A program made the translations under genes and the position numbers. The notes beneath the pieces were generated by a model. The model saw nothing but the letters and a program-made list of their open reading frames with translations, ran no database searches and was not told where the DNA came from. A stretch of DNA of 64,000 nt from the NCBI RefSeq assembly GCF_004005565.1, contig NZ_SADD01000006.1, positions 186,001 through 250,000 of the forward strand, in the 5' to 3' direction. Source of the DNA: Lujinxingia sediminis. GTDB taxonomy: Bacteria > Myxococcota_A > Bradymonadia > Bradymonadales > Bradymonadaceae. Below, piece after piece: positions 16,912 through 24,641 of this stretch. Positions within the stretch are counted from its first letter, which is position 1. Each line of letters starts with the position of its first letter.

Positions 16912-19900
16912 ATGGCGAGAGAGATTCGGAATGTGTTGGCGGCGAACCGTGGCGAGATCGCGGTTCGAATCTTTCGGGCGTGCACGGAGCTGGGGATCGC
17001 GACGACGGCGATTTACAGCGCGGAGGATCGGCTGGCGATCCACCGCTACAAGGCTGATCGGGCCTATCAGATTGGCGAGGAAGGCAAGCCGGTGGAGGCG
17101 TACCTGGACGGGGACGCGATCATTGAGCTGGCGCTGGCCAAGGGAGTCGACGCGATTCACCCGGGCTACGGGTTTTTGAGCGAGAACGCCGATTTTGCGC
17201 AGAAGGTGATCGAGGCGGGGCTGGTGTGGATCGGTCCGCCGCCGGAGGTGATGCGGGCGCTGGGCGACAAGCTGGCCGCGCGGGAGGTGGCAAGGCGCGC
17301 CGGGGTGCCGGTGGTGCCCGGAAGTGGCGGGGCGGTGCAGAGCGAGGAGGAGGCCCTGAAGGCCGCGGCCAGCATTGGCTATCCGCTCCTTGTGAAGGCG
17401 GCTCACGGCGGGGGCGGCCGCGGGATGCGCGTGGTGAACAAAGAGAGCGAGCTTGTGGAGGCGGTGCGCTCGGCGCGCAGCGAGTCACAGGCGGCCTTTG
17501 GCAGCCCGGCGGTCTTTTTGGAGCGCTATGTGGTCAACCCGCGCCATATCGAGGTGCAGCTCTTAGGCGATACCCACGGAAACGTGGTGCATCTCTTTGA
17601 GCGGGACTGTTCGGTGCAGCGCCGCATGCAGAAGATCGTGGAGCTGGCGCCGGCGCCCAACCTGGCCGAGGAGGTGCGTGAGAAGCTCTACGCCTACAGC
17701 CTGCGCCTGGCCGAGGAGGTGGGCTACAGCAGCGCGGGCACCGTGGAGTTTCTGGTCGAGGAGCGCGAGGGCGGCTTTGAGATCTACTTCATTGAGGTCA
17801 ACACCCGCATTCAGGTGGAGCATACGGTCACCGAGATGATCACCGGGCGAGACCTGATTCAGGCGATGATCCGGGTGGCCGAGGGCGCGCAGTTGAGTGA
17901 TGCGAGCATCGGCATTGAGGGGCAGGAGGCCATTGAGCGCAAAGGACAGGCGATTCAGGCGCGGGTGACCACCGAGGATCCGGAGCGAAACTTCGCGCCC
18001 GACTCCGGGCGAATCATCACCTACCGCTCGGCGGCCGGCCACGGCATTCGTCTGGACGCCGGGGTGGGGGGCTCGGGCTCGGAGGTGCTGCCCTTCTACG
18101 ACTCGATGCTCGTCAAAGTCTCGGCCTGGGGGCAGGACCTGGGGGAGGCGGCGCGGCGTCTGGATCGCAGCCTGGCGGAGTTTCGCATTCGCGGGGTGAA
18201 GACCAACCTCCCCTTCCTTCAGCGGGTGGTGCGTCACGAGCAGTTTTTGGCCGGGGCCACGCATACGCGCTTTATCGACGAGACGCCGGAGCTCTTTGTG
18301 TACGCCCCGCGGCGCGACCGGGGAACCAAGGCCCTGATGGCGCTGGGCGATATCACGGTCAACGGACCTCCCGGGAGCACCACGCGTTTTAGCAGGCCGC
18401 AACCGCTGATCGTGCCGAAGGCGCCGAAGGTCAAAGGCAAGCCGCCCACGAGCCCCGCCTACGCGGTCTTTGAGCAGGAGGGGGCCGAGGGGCTCTCCAA
18501 ATGGATCCGCAACCAGGAGACGCTGCTCGTCACCGACACGACCTTCCGCGACGCCCACCAGTCGCTGCTGGCCACGCGGGTGCGCACCAACGACTTGCTG
18601 GAGATCGCACCGGCAACCGCCCACATGCTCCCGGGCCTCTTCTCGTATGAGATGTGGGGCGGAGCGACCTTTGATGTGTGCATGCGCTTTCTGCAGGAAG
18701 ATCCCTGGGAGCGGCTCGCGCGTATGCGCCAGGCCATCCCCGGGGGGCTCTTTCAGATGCTGCTGCGCGGAGCCAACGCGGTGGGCTACACCAACTACCC
18801 GGACAACGTGGTGCGCGCCTTCGTGCAAGAGGCCGCCCAGGCCGGCGTGGACGTCTTTCGGGTCTTCGATGCGCTCAACTACGTGCCCAATATGGAGCTG
18901 GCGATGGAGGAGGTCGCCCGCGCCGGCAAGATCGTGGAAGCCTCGATCTGCTACACGGGTGACGTGCTCGATCCTGACGAGACCAAATACACGCTCGACT
19001 ACTACACGAACCTCGCAAAAGAGCTCGCCCGACGCGGGGCGCATATCCTTAACATCAAGGATATGGCCGGTTTGCTCAAACCCTACTCGGCGAAAGTGCT
19101 GGTGGAGGCGCTCAAAGAGGCCGTCGATCTGCCGATTCACCTGCATACCCACGACACCTCCGGCAACGGGGTGGCGATGTATTTGATGGCCGCCCAGGCC
19201 GGCGTCGATGTGGTGGATTGCGCGCTGAGCTCGATGGCCGGTCTGACCAGTCAGCCTTCGCTTAACGCGGTGGTCAGCGCGCTGGAGGGTCAGGCGCGCC
19301 GCCCCGATCTCGACAGCCAGGCGTTGGAGCGCCTCTCGGAGCATTGGGAGCTCTTGCGTGAGATTTACTACCCCTTTGAGTCGGGGCTCAAATCCTCGAC
19401 GACGGACGTCTACAACCACGAGATCCCCGGGGGCCAGTACTCCAACCTGCGGCCGCGGGCGATTCAGCTCGGGCTTGGCGAGCGCTGGACCGAGGTCAAG
19501 CAGACCTACCGCCGGGTCAACCAGGAGATGGGCAACATCGTCAAGGTCACGCCGACCAGTAAGGTGGTGGCCGACTTTGCGATGTTCCTCGTGCAGAACG
19601 ACCTGAGCTTTGAGGCGATCTATGAGATGGCCGAGCGCGGCGAAGACATCGACTTCCCGCAGTCGGTCATTGACTTCTTCTACGGCAATATGGGCCAGCC
19701 CTACGGGGGCTTCCCTGAGAAGCTGCAGTCGATCGTGCTCAAGGGCCGTAAACCCTTAACCGGCCGGGCCGGCGAGGGCATGGCGGATTATGACTGGGGC
19801 GCGAAGGAGGATGAGCTGCGCGAGCTTCTGGGTCGAGAGCCCACGCGCCGCGAGGCGATCAGCTACGCGCTCTACCCGAAGGTCTTTGCCGGGTTTGCGC

Positions 19901-20382
19901 GCACGATCCAGGAGTTTGGTGAGTACCGAATTCTGGAGACGGTGCCCTTCCTCTACGGCATGGAGGTCGGCGACGAGACGATGGTGGAGCTTGAGGAGGG
20001 CAAGACCCTCGTCATCGAGCTCAAGGCCATCAGCGATGTGCGCGATGACGGTACTCGCCGCGTCTACTTTGAGCTCAACGGGCAGCCGCGGGATGTGGCG
20101 ATCATCGACGCGTCGGCGGAGCTCAGCTCCGGGGCGCGGCCCAAAGCCGACAAGTCAAAGCCCGGTGAGGTCGGGGCGCCGATGCAGGGTAAAGTGCTCA
20201 CCATCGCGGTGAGTGTGGGCGATACGGTCAGCCGCGGCGACACGTTGCTTTCCACGGAAGCGATGAAGATGGAGACGAACATCACCAGCCCGGTCGACGG
20301 GACGATCACGGCGATCGAGGTGAGTGAAGGTGATTCGGTGGCCGCCGGCGACCGCGTCGTGCTCATTGAGCCGAAGAGCTAA
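16912..20382 (+). CDS. pyc: Pyruvate carboxylase
   Basis: This single-chain biotin enzyme converts pyruvate, bicarbonate and ATP to oxaloacetate. The biotin carboxylase domain fills residues 1-455 (VLAANRGEIAVR, GGGGRGMR, EVNTRIQVEHTVTE). The carboxyltransferase TIM barrel starts near 530 (TDTTFRDAHQSLLATRVRT) and includes metal-binding HLHTHDTSG. The biotinyl domain ends the chain with EAMKMET, where Lys1119 is the biotinylation site. The length of 1156 residues is normal. The ATG is preceded by GAGGTTGTGCGGCT. The repeat array ends about 200 bp upstream. With PEP carboxykinase at 54.6 kb it provides anaplerosis and gluconeogenesis. Confidence 0.97.
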   Translation: MAREIRNVLAANRGEIAVRIFRACTELGIATTAIYSAEDRLAIHRYKADRAYQIGEEGKPVEAYLDGDAIIELALAKGVDAIHPGYGFLSENADFAQKVIEAGLVWIGPPPEVMRALGDKLAAREVARRAGVPVVPGSGGAVQSEEEALKAAASIGYPLLVKAAHGGGGRGMRVVNKESELVEAVRSARSESQAAFGSPAVFLERYVVNPRHIEVQLLGDTHGNVVHLFERDCSVQRRMQKIVELAPAPNLAEEVREKLYAYSLRLAEEVGYSSAGTVEFLVEEREGGFEIYFIEVNTRIQVEHTVTEMITGRDLIQAMIRVAEGAQLSDASIGIEGQEAIERKGQAIQARVTTEDPERNFAPDSGRIITYRSAAGHGIRLDAGVGGSGSEVLPFYDSMLVKVSAWGQDLGEAARRLDRSLAEFRIRGVKTNLPFLQRVVRHEQFLAGATHTRFIDETPELFVYAPRRDRGTKALMALGDITVNGPPGSTTRFSRPQPLIVPKAPKVKGKPPTSPAYAVFEQEGAEGLSKWIRNQETLLVTDTTFRDAHQSLLATRVRTNDLLEIAPATAHMLPGLFSYEMWGGATFDVCMRFLQEDPWERLARMRQAIPGGLFQMLLRGANAVGYTNYPDNVVRAFVQEAAQAGVDVFRVFDALNYVPNMELAMEEVARAGKIVEASICYTGDVLDPDETKYTLDYYTNLAKELARRGAHILNIKDMAGLLKPYSAKVLVEALKEAVDLPIHLHTHDTSGNGVAMYLMAAQAGVDVVDCALSSMAGLTSQPSLNAVVSALEGQARRPDLDSQALERLSEHWELLREIYYPFESGLKSSTTDVYNHEIPGGQYSNLRPRAIQLGLGERWTEVKQTYRRVNQEMGNIVKVTPTSKVVADFAMFLVQNDLSFEAIYEMAERGEDIDFPQSVIDFFYGNMGQPYGGFPEKLQSIVLKGRKPLTGRAGEGMADYDWGAKEDELRELLGREPTRREAISYALYPKVFAGFARTIQEFGEYRILETVPFLYGMEVGDETMVELEEGKTLVIELKAISDVRDDGTRRVYFELNGQPRDVAIIDASAELSSGARPKADKSKPGEVGAPMQGKVLTIAVSVGDTVSRGDTLLSTEAMKMETNITSPVDGTITAIEVSEGDSVAAGDRVVLIEPKS

Positions 20383-20428
20383 AAAAACGCCGCCCCCTCC
20401 TGGCGAGAGACGCGAGGAGGGGGCGGCG
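20381..20428 (-). terminator. Terminator of the Cys/His-rich secreted protein gene
   Basis: A 14-bp perfect GC stem (20388-20401 with 20415-20428) is followed on the minus strand by T7, which overlaps the pyc stop codon. It terminates the convergent gene at 20476. Confidence 0.85.
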
Positions 20429-20475
20429 AGGTGGGAGCGTGAGGGTCATCGTCCGGGTGGGACGTCGATGAGGTA

Positions 20476-21552
20476 TCAGGCGCGGCTGGCGTCCAGGCAC
20501 TGCTGGAAGTCACGGGAGAAACTTGTGGCTTCACTGCAGGCCCGGATGACCGGGGCGGGGCGATGGCGGAAGCCCGCAGCGGTCGAGATGCAGCTGCGGA
20601 AGTCGCGGGAGAAGGATGTCGCCTCACCGCAGGCGCGGATCGCCGGGGCTGGAGGGGTGCGGTAGGCCGGAGCGGTGGTCATGCAATGCTCGAAGTCTCC
20701 TGCAAAGGTGGTGGCGTCGCCGCAGGCTCGAATGGTCGCCACGGCAGAGTTCGGGGGTAAAAGTACGGCGCTCTCAATGCACTGGGCGACCTGACGGGGG
20801 AAGGGGCTCTCGTCGCCACAGGCCTCAATGATCTGAGCTCGGGACGCGCCGGGGCGAGGGCGAGGCGGAGGCTGCGGGAATTCGGTGTGCGGAGGGCGGT
20901 GATCGTGGTGGTGATCACAGGTGTGATCATGCTCGTGATAGTGGTCATCGTGGTGATCGTTACAGTTGCCACGGTCGGGACGGCAAGGGCGGTCGGGGCG
21001 GTCAGGACGCCCCGGGCGATCAGGACGGTCAGGACGCCCCGGGCGATCAGGACGGTCAGGACGCCCCGGGCGATCAGGACGGTCGGGACGATGCGGCGGG
21101 CGACGCAGTTCGACGATGGGCATCCGAAGGGTCTGGGCGGGCCGACGGCCCTCAAGGCGCATGGTGGTGATGGTGTGCTGGCCCTGGGTGCCGACCAGTC
21201 GGAGTTTGGCGTGGGAGGCTGCGGCGCGGCGGCCCAGATTCATCGTGGCCTGGCCACGGGGGGCGTCGATACGCAGCGCCTGCACGAACTCAAAGTCGCG
21301 GGAGGAGCCTTCGGGAAGGTACACGTTGAGGCGAGGTTGAATACGGGCCTGTTGCAGCGCGCGCCAGTCGCGGGCCTCGATCTGGTAGGTGATAATAAGT
21401 TGCCCGCGGTCGCGCTCCACGCTCAACGTGTTGAGCTGAACATCGTAGCCGCGCTCCCGGGCCGAGGCGTTAAGCGAGAAGAGCAGAGTGGCACACATCA
21501 TCAACACAGCGATCATGGTCGGGGCGAAGGGGCTCGGGGGCAGGCGCTTCAT
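20476..21552 (-). CDS. Secreted protein with Arg-Pro-Asp repeats, His-rich stretch and four Cys-pair repeats
   Basis: No family recognised. The 358 residues comprise a Sec signal peptide (cleavage near SARE), a beta-rich domain up to about residue 150, and a low-complexity RPDRPGRPD 9-residue repeat (about 165-200). A His/Asp/Cys cluster follows (DHHDDHYHEHDHTCDHHHDH), then a Pro-rich linker. Four C-terminal repeats of about 30 residues end the chain, each with two Cys about 15 apart (IRACGEATSFSRDFRSC type). The His cluster may bind metal and the Cys pairs may form disulfides in the periplasm or outside the cell. The start has GGAG 7 nt upstream. Confidence 0.75.
   Translation of the reverse strand: MKRLPPSPFAPTMIAVLMMCATLLFSLNASARERGYDVQLNTLSVERDRGQLIITYQIEARDWRALQQARIQPRLNVYLPEGSSRDFEFVQALRIDAPRGQATMNLGRRAAASHAKLRLVGTQGQHTITTMRLEGRRPAQTLRMPIVELRRPPHRPDRPDRPGRPDRPDRPGRPDRPDRPGRPDRPDRPCRPDRGNCNDHHDDHYHEHDHTCDHHHDHRPPHTEFPQPPPRPRPGASRAQIIEACGDESPFPRQVAQCIESAVLLPPNSAVATIRACGDATTFAGDFEHCMTTAPAYRTPPAPAIRACGEATSFSRDFRSCISTAAGFRHRPAPVIRACSEATSFSRDFQQCLDASRA
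21000..21089 (-). repeat. 27-bp in-frame tandem repeat inside the secreted protein gene
   Basis: About three near-identical 27-bp units encode the 9-residue RPDRPGRPD motif. The copies are almost identical at the DNA level, so they are likely to expand or contract by slippage. Confidence 0.8.
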
Positions 21553-21752
21553 GGGGTACTCCGGGAGGTTCGTCGCGCCGCGGGCCGCCCTGACGGCCCG
21601 CGGCGCTGGAGGAGAGATGCAGCGGCCGGGTGTATGTGGCGTAAGTTCCCCGGTCGCAGTGTTGAGACGCCATGCCCCCCGGGGTATTCATCAGAGCGAC
21701 GAAGTTCGCCGGATTCACGTTTTCGATGCATGAGATGCACGAGGAGCAAGAG

Positions 21753-22256
21753 ATGAGTGACGATCGCCGCCAGAGCCGCGGCAGCAAGTACACCCGAGAG
21801 CAGCGCGGCCCGCGCCGTAGCCAGCGCGACGCGAAAGATGCGGCATCGTATAAGGCCGATCTGGAGAAGTTCTTTACCGCCGGCGGCAAGACCCCCGAGC
21901 GTTTTGAGAAGCTCGCCAAAGGCCTCGCGCCCAGAGAGGGGAGCGCCGAGGCGGAGTATCTGGAGGCGGTCGATACCCTGCGAAAAGCCGGGGGGTTGCC
22001 GGATCTGGTCAAGGCGATCAACGACTTCGTGGCCGCCGGCCACCCCTGGCCCGACGATGAAGAGGTGCTGATCAAGGCGCTTGACCACCCTCGTGAGCGC
22101 ACCTTGCATGGGGTGCTCGATCACCTGATCGATTTGCAGGCGCGCAAAGGGATCAAACGAGGGGTCGCAATAAAGGCCCGGCTCGGGACGCTCAAAGTCG
22201 TCTCCGATGATCCGGGCCTTTTGAAAAAGGTCGACGCGCTGGAGGCGCTGCTCTAA
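21753..22256 (+). CDS. Hypothetical charged cytoplasmic protein
   Basis: No recognisable family. The 167-residue protein has an Arg-rich disordered N-terminus (RGSKYTREQRGPRRSQRDAK). The rest is predicted mostly helical (about residues 30-165), with LEKFFTAGGKTPERFEKLAK, AEYLEAVDTLRKAGG and HLIDLQARKGIKRGVA. It has no signal peptide or membrane span. The basic N-terminus followed by a helical bundle would suit an RNA- or protein-binding role, but this is a guess. ATG 21753 has GAGGAG 6 nt upstream; a longer frame from 21672 lacks one. It is transcribed divergently from the secreted protein gene. Confidence 0.75.
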   Translation: MSDDRRQSRGSKYTREQRGPRRSQRDAKDAASYKADLEKFFTAGGKTPERFEKLAKGLAPREGSAEAEYLEAVDTLRKAGGLPDLVKAINDFVAAGHPWPDDEEVLIKALDHPRERTLHGVLDHLIDLQARKGIKRGVAIKARLGTLKVVSDDPGLLKKVDALEALL

Positions 22257-22295
22257 CGCGCCTCGCTGAGTCGAGGGCTCCGTGAGCCGCCAGGC

Positions 22296-22946
22296 TCAGG
22301 GGGCGCTGTCTTGCGCGGAGGCCGGCGCCAGGTCAAAGACCTGGTCGAAGCAGGCGACGATGTCGGCGCAGACGCCGTCTTCGATGCGCGCGGCGCAGGC
22401 GTCGCTGTACTCCCAGAAGACGTCGCTGCGGGTGCGGGCCATCTGGTAGCAGGCTTTGCGAAGCGGTTCGGTCGACTCACCCGGGCGGCACTCTCCGCGG
22501 GCGGTCACAAAGACGTCGCAGCGGGTCTGGCGATCTTCGGGAAGGTCCAGGCGCTCGTAGCAGAGCTGGTGCGCTTCGGCCTCGCGGGTCTCCTCACAGG
22601 TGAGTTCGTCGACGATGCAGCGGCCGAACTGCTCGACGGCGTCGAGGCTCCACTGACGGATGGTGTTCTCGCAACGCACGCGACAGTTGGATTCGGCCGC
22701 CTCACAGGTGTCGAGCTTCTCGCACATGGTGCGGCAGTCGTAGCCTTCGACGCCCAGGGGGTTGCGGCAGACCGACTCGTCGCAGACCAGCGGCGCGCGG
22801 CAGTCGTCATCAAACCCGTTGCAGAACTCGCTCTCATTGCCCTGCTTGATGCTGTCGGAGGCGCGGCAGGCGCCGAGCACCGAGCTCAGGAGAAGGAGGG
22901 TGACGAGGGCGATCGGTGCGCCGAAGCGGTTGGAGAGCTTTAGCAT
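22296..22946 (-). CDS. Cys-rich lipoprotein
   Basis: This is a predicted outer-membrane lipoprotein of 216 residues with a signal peptide ending in SVLGAC (Cys27). The mature part holds about 18 more cysteines spaced as in disulfide-rich eukaryote-like modules (FCNGFDDDCRAPLVCDESVC, CRTMCEKLDTC). Such Cys-rich lipoproteins are common in Myxococcota/Bradymonadota, but I know of no function. The ATG at 22967 is also in frame. 22946 is preferred because AGGGA lies about 10 nt upstream and the signal peptide starts there. It converges with the hypothetical gene at 21753, with only 39 bp between the stops. Confidence 0.78.
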   Translation of the reverse strand: MLKLSNRFGAPIALVTLLLLSSVLGACRASDSIKQGNESEFCNGFDDDCRAPLVCDESVCRNPLGVEGYDCRTMCEKLDTCEAAESNCRVRCENTIRQWSLDAVEQFGRCIVDELTCEETREAEAHQLCYERLDLPEDRQTRCDVFVTARGECRPGESTEPLRKACYQMARTRSDVFWEYSDACAARIEDGVCADIVACFDQVFDLAPASAQDSAP

Positions 22947-23128
22947 AACGCTGAATTCCCTGGGCATTCGCGCGCCAGGCGCGGGCCGGTGAACGAGAAA
23001 AGTCGAAGGTGGGAATTAGCATAGGGAGGGGGCTTTGACAAACTTTGTAGAGCGCGGGCGGTTTGCCGCTGCAGGCTGGCCGGTGGTAGAAGAGGCCGAC
23101 AGACCTGCGACATAACTTCAAGGAGGAG

Positions 23129-24292
23129 ATGATGAGCTCGACGGCGATGAAAGCGGTAGATGCAACTCAACTCTCTGCGGCGCTCGATCCGCATCGGCGG
23201 CACTCGGTGGCGCGTGCGCTGTCTGAGGTGCTCACGGGCAAAGAACGTGTGGCGCTGGTGGGCTGGCAGGCGGCGACCTACATCGGCGAGGCCGCCGGTG
23301 AGGCGTCGAAGGTGGTGGTGGTTCTGGAGGAGGAGGCGCAGTGCGCGCAGGCCAGGGAGGCGGCCGCGACCCTGGGAGTTGCTTCAAAGGTCGAGGTGGT
23401 TCAGGGCGCACTCACTGAGGTGGAGCTTGAGGCGCGCGCCGATGTGGCGATGTACCTGCCGGGCTCGACCTGGATGATGGAGGGGCCGGATGCGGCGGTG
23501 CTGCGCAATACGGCGCTGAGCGTACTCAAGGCGGGCGGGCGACTGATTCCCTGGCGGGTGGCGCAGCTGATGGAGCTGGCCTCGGTGCCTGTTTCGGTCG
23601 GAGCGTTGGAGGCGCGGGCTGCCCGGGTGGGGCGGCCGGGCGAGCCGGTGGCGATTTTGAGTGAGTCCAAACATTTTCTGACCACCGAGTTCGCAAGCGC
23701 CGGGCCCCATGAGGCAGGCATCGACGATACGATCTTCATCAACGCGCTGCTCGGCGGGCTGGCCAGTGGCCTGCGCTTGAGCTCGATGGTGGAACTTGTT
23801 CCCGGCGTGGCGCTCGTGAGCTCCCAACAGGCATCAAGCGCCATTCTCGCCCCCTTCAAAGAGGACGTGCGCGTGGAGGCCGGCCAGACCTTGAGCGTGC
23901 ACGTGCGCTACCAGCCTGGCGAGGGGCTCGCCACGGCGAAGTTCAGCGCGCGCCTGGTCGAGAGCAGCCGCGAGGTCGGCGAGCTCCCTGACGATCATAA
24001 CGTGGTGACCGAGTTTAAGGAGAAGGTCGCCGCGATGCTGCGCGAGGTCGACGCCATGGGGCGAGGCTCGGATCTCGATCGTGTGGTCAGCTACACCCGC
24101 CAGCCTCACGGCGATGTCTCGCGGCTGACCGCGATGTTTTGGACGGTGGATGAGGCCTTCCACAGACCGCTGCGCGAGTTGATTGAAGGCGTGCGCCGTG
24201 CCGGCGCCGAGGCCAGCGGCCATACCCCGGAAGATGACACGATCTACCAGTGGATGCTTGAGGTGTATCAGGGCGTGCGCGCCGAGGGCTGA
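23129..24292 (+). CDS. PRMT-like class I methyltransferase fold protein (divergent)
   Basis: The 387 residues resemble protein arginine methyltransferases in layout. An N-terminal helix is followed by a Rossmann-like nucleotide-binding region (ERVALVGWQAATYIGE, then VVVLEEEAQC at the acidic strand position), and then the PRMT-like stretch MYLPGSTWMMEGP with LSVLKAGGRLIPWR. A beta-barrel-like domain follows (residues about 200-290). The usual G-x-G-x-G loop is degraded, and the double-E loop of active PRMTs reads differently (one Glu in MEGP). Catalysis is therefore doubtful. A strong Shine-Dalgarno sequence (AAGGAGGAG) precedes tandem ATGs at 23129 and 23132. Confidence 0.6.
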   Translation: MMSSTAMKAVDATQLSAALDPHRRHSVARALSEVLTGKERVALVGWQAATYIGEAAGEASKVVVVLEEEAQCAQAREAAATLGVASKVEVVQGALTEVELEARADVAMYLPGSTWMMEGPDAAVLRNTALSVLKAGGRLIPWRVAQLMELASVPVSVGALEARAARVGRPGEPVAILSESKHFLTTEFASAGPHEAGIDDTIFINALLGGLASGLRLSSMVELVPGVALVSSQQASSAILAPFKEDVRVEAGQTLSVHVRYQPGEGLATAKFSARLVESSREVGELPDDHNVVTEFKEKVAAMLREVDAMGRGSDLDRVVSYTRQPHGDVSRLTAMFWTVDEAFHRPLRELIEGVRRAGAEASGHTPEDDTIYQWMLEVYQGVRAEG

Positions 24293-24311
24293 GACACGTT
24301 GCGCCCCAACG

Positions 24312-24345
24312 AAAAAAAGGCTCCCCGCGATGGGGAGCCTTTTTT
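24312..24345. terminator. Bidirectional terminator between the PRMT-like gene and tRNA-Thr
   Basis: The stem GGCTCCCC/GGGGAGCC, extended by A7 on the left and T6 on the right, surrounds a 5-nt loop. It can terminate the PRMT-like gene and the tRNA transcript from the other strand. Confidence 0.88.
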
Positions 24346-24380
24346 CTTGCCTGATTCGGTGACCCCTGCGGGGCCCCTAA

Positions 24381-24453
24381 AGCCAACGACCGGATTTGAA
24401 CCGGTGACCTGCTCATTACGAGTGAGCTGCTCTACCAGCTGAGCTACGTTGGC
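24381..24453 (-). tRNA. tRNA-Thr (anticodon CGT)
   Basis: The minus strand folds into a full cloverleaf of 73 nt without an encoded CCA. The acceptor arms are GCCAACG/CGTTGGC, the D arm is GCTCAGCTGGTAGAGC, and the anticodon stem GCTCA/TGAGC carries loop CTCGTAA. The T arm is ACCGGTTCAAATCCGGT. Anticodon CGT reads ACG threonine codons. Confidence 0.95.
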
Positions 24454-24641
24454 GCGCTCAAGCGGCACTTTGTCTATCCAAGAAGGGGGTGGACGTCAAG
24501 AGGTCGTGGTGCGAAAAGATGCGGGTGTTTTGTGATCGATGCGGGGTTAATTCATAACAAAGCTCGACCCGAGATGTCGGGTCGCAACAATCCTGGTGGA
24601 AGATGTGCGCGGATGGCGACGCGCCAGTTTGGAGTAGGAAC

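Noticed and set aside
17563-19419. 618-residue open frame antisense to pyc
   Set aside because: Shadow of the pyruvate carboxylase codon pattern; no start signals.
20963-21100. Collagen-like reading of the RPDRPGRPD repeat
   Set aside because: Glycine does not recur every third residue, so a collagen triple helix is not supported.
24268-24468. 66-residue minus-strand open frame containing AQLVEQLTRNEQVTGSNPVV
   Set aside because: It is the well-known false frame produced by reading through a tRNA; the tRNA-Thr cloverleaf explains the sequence.
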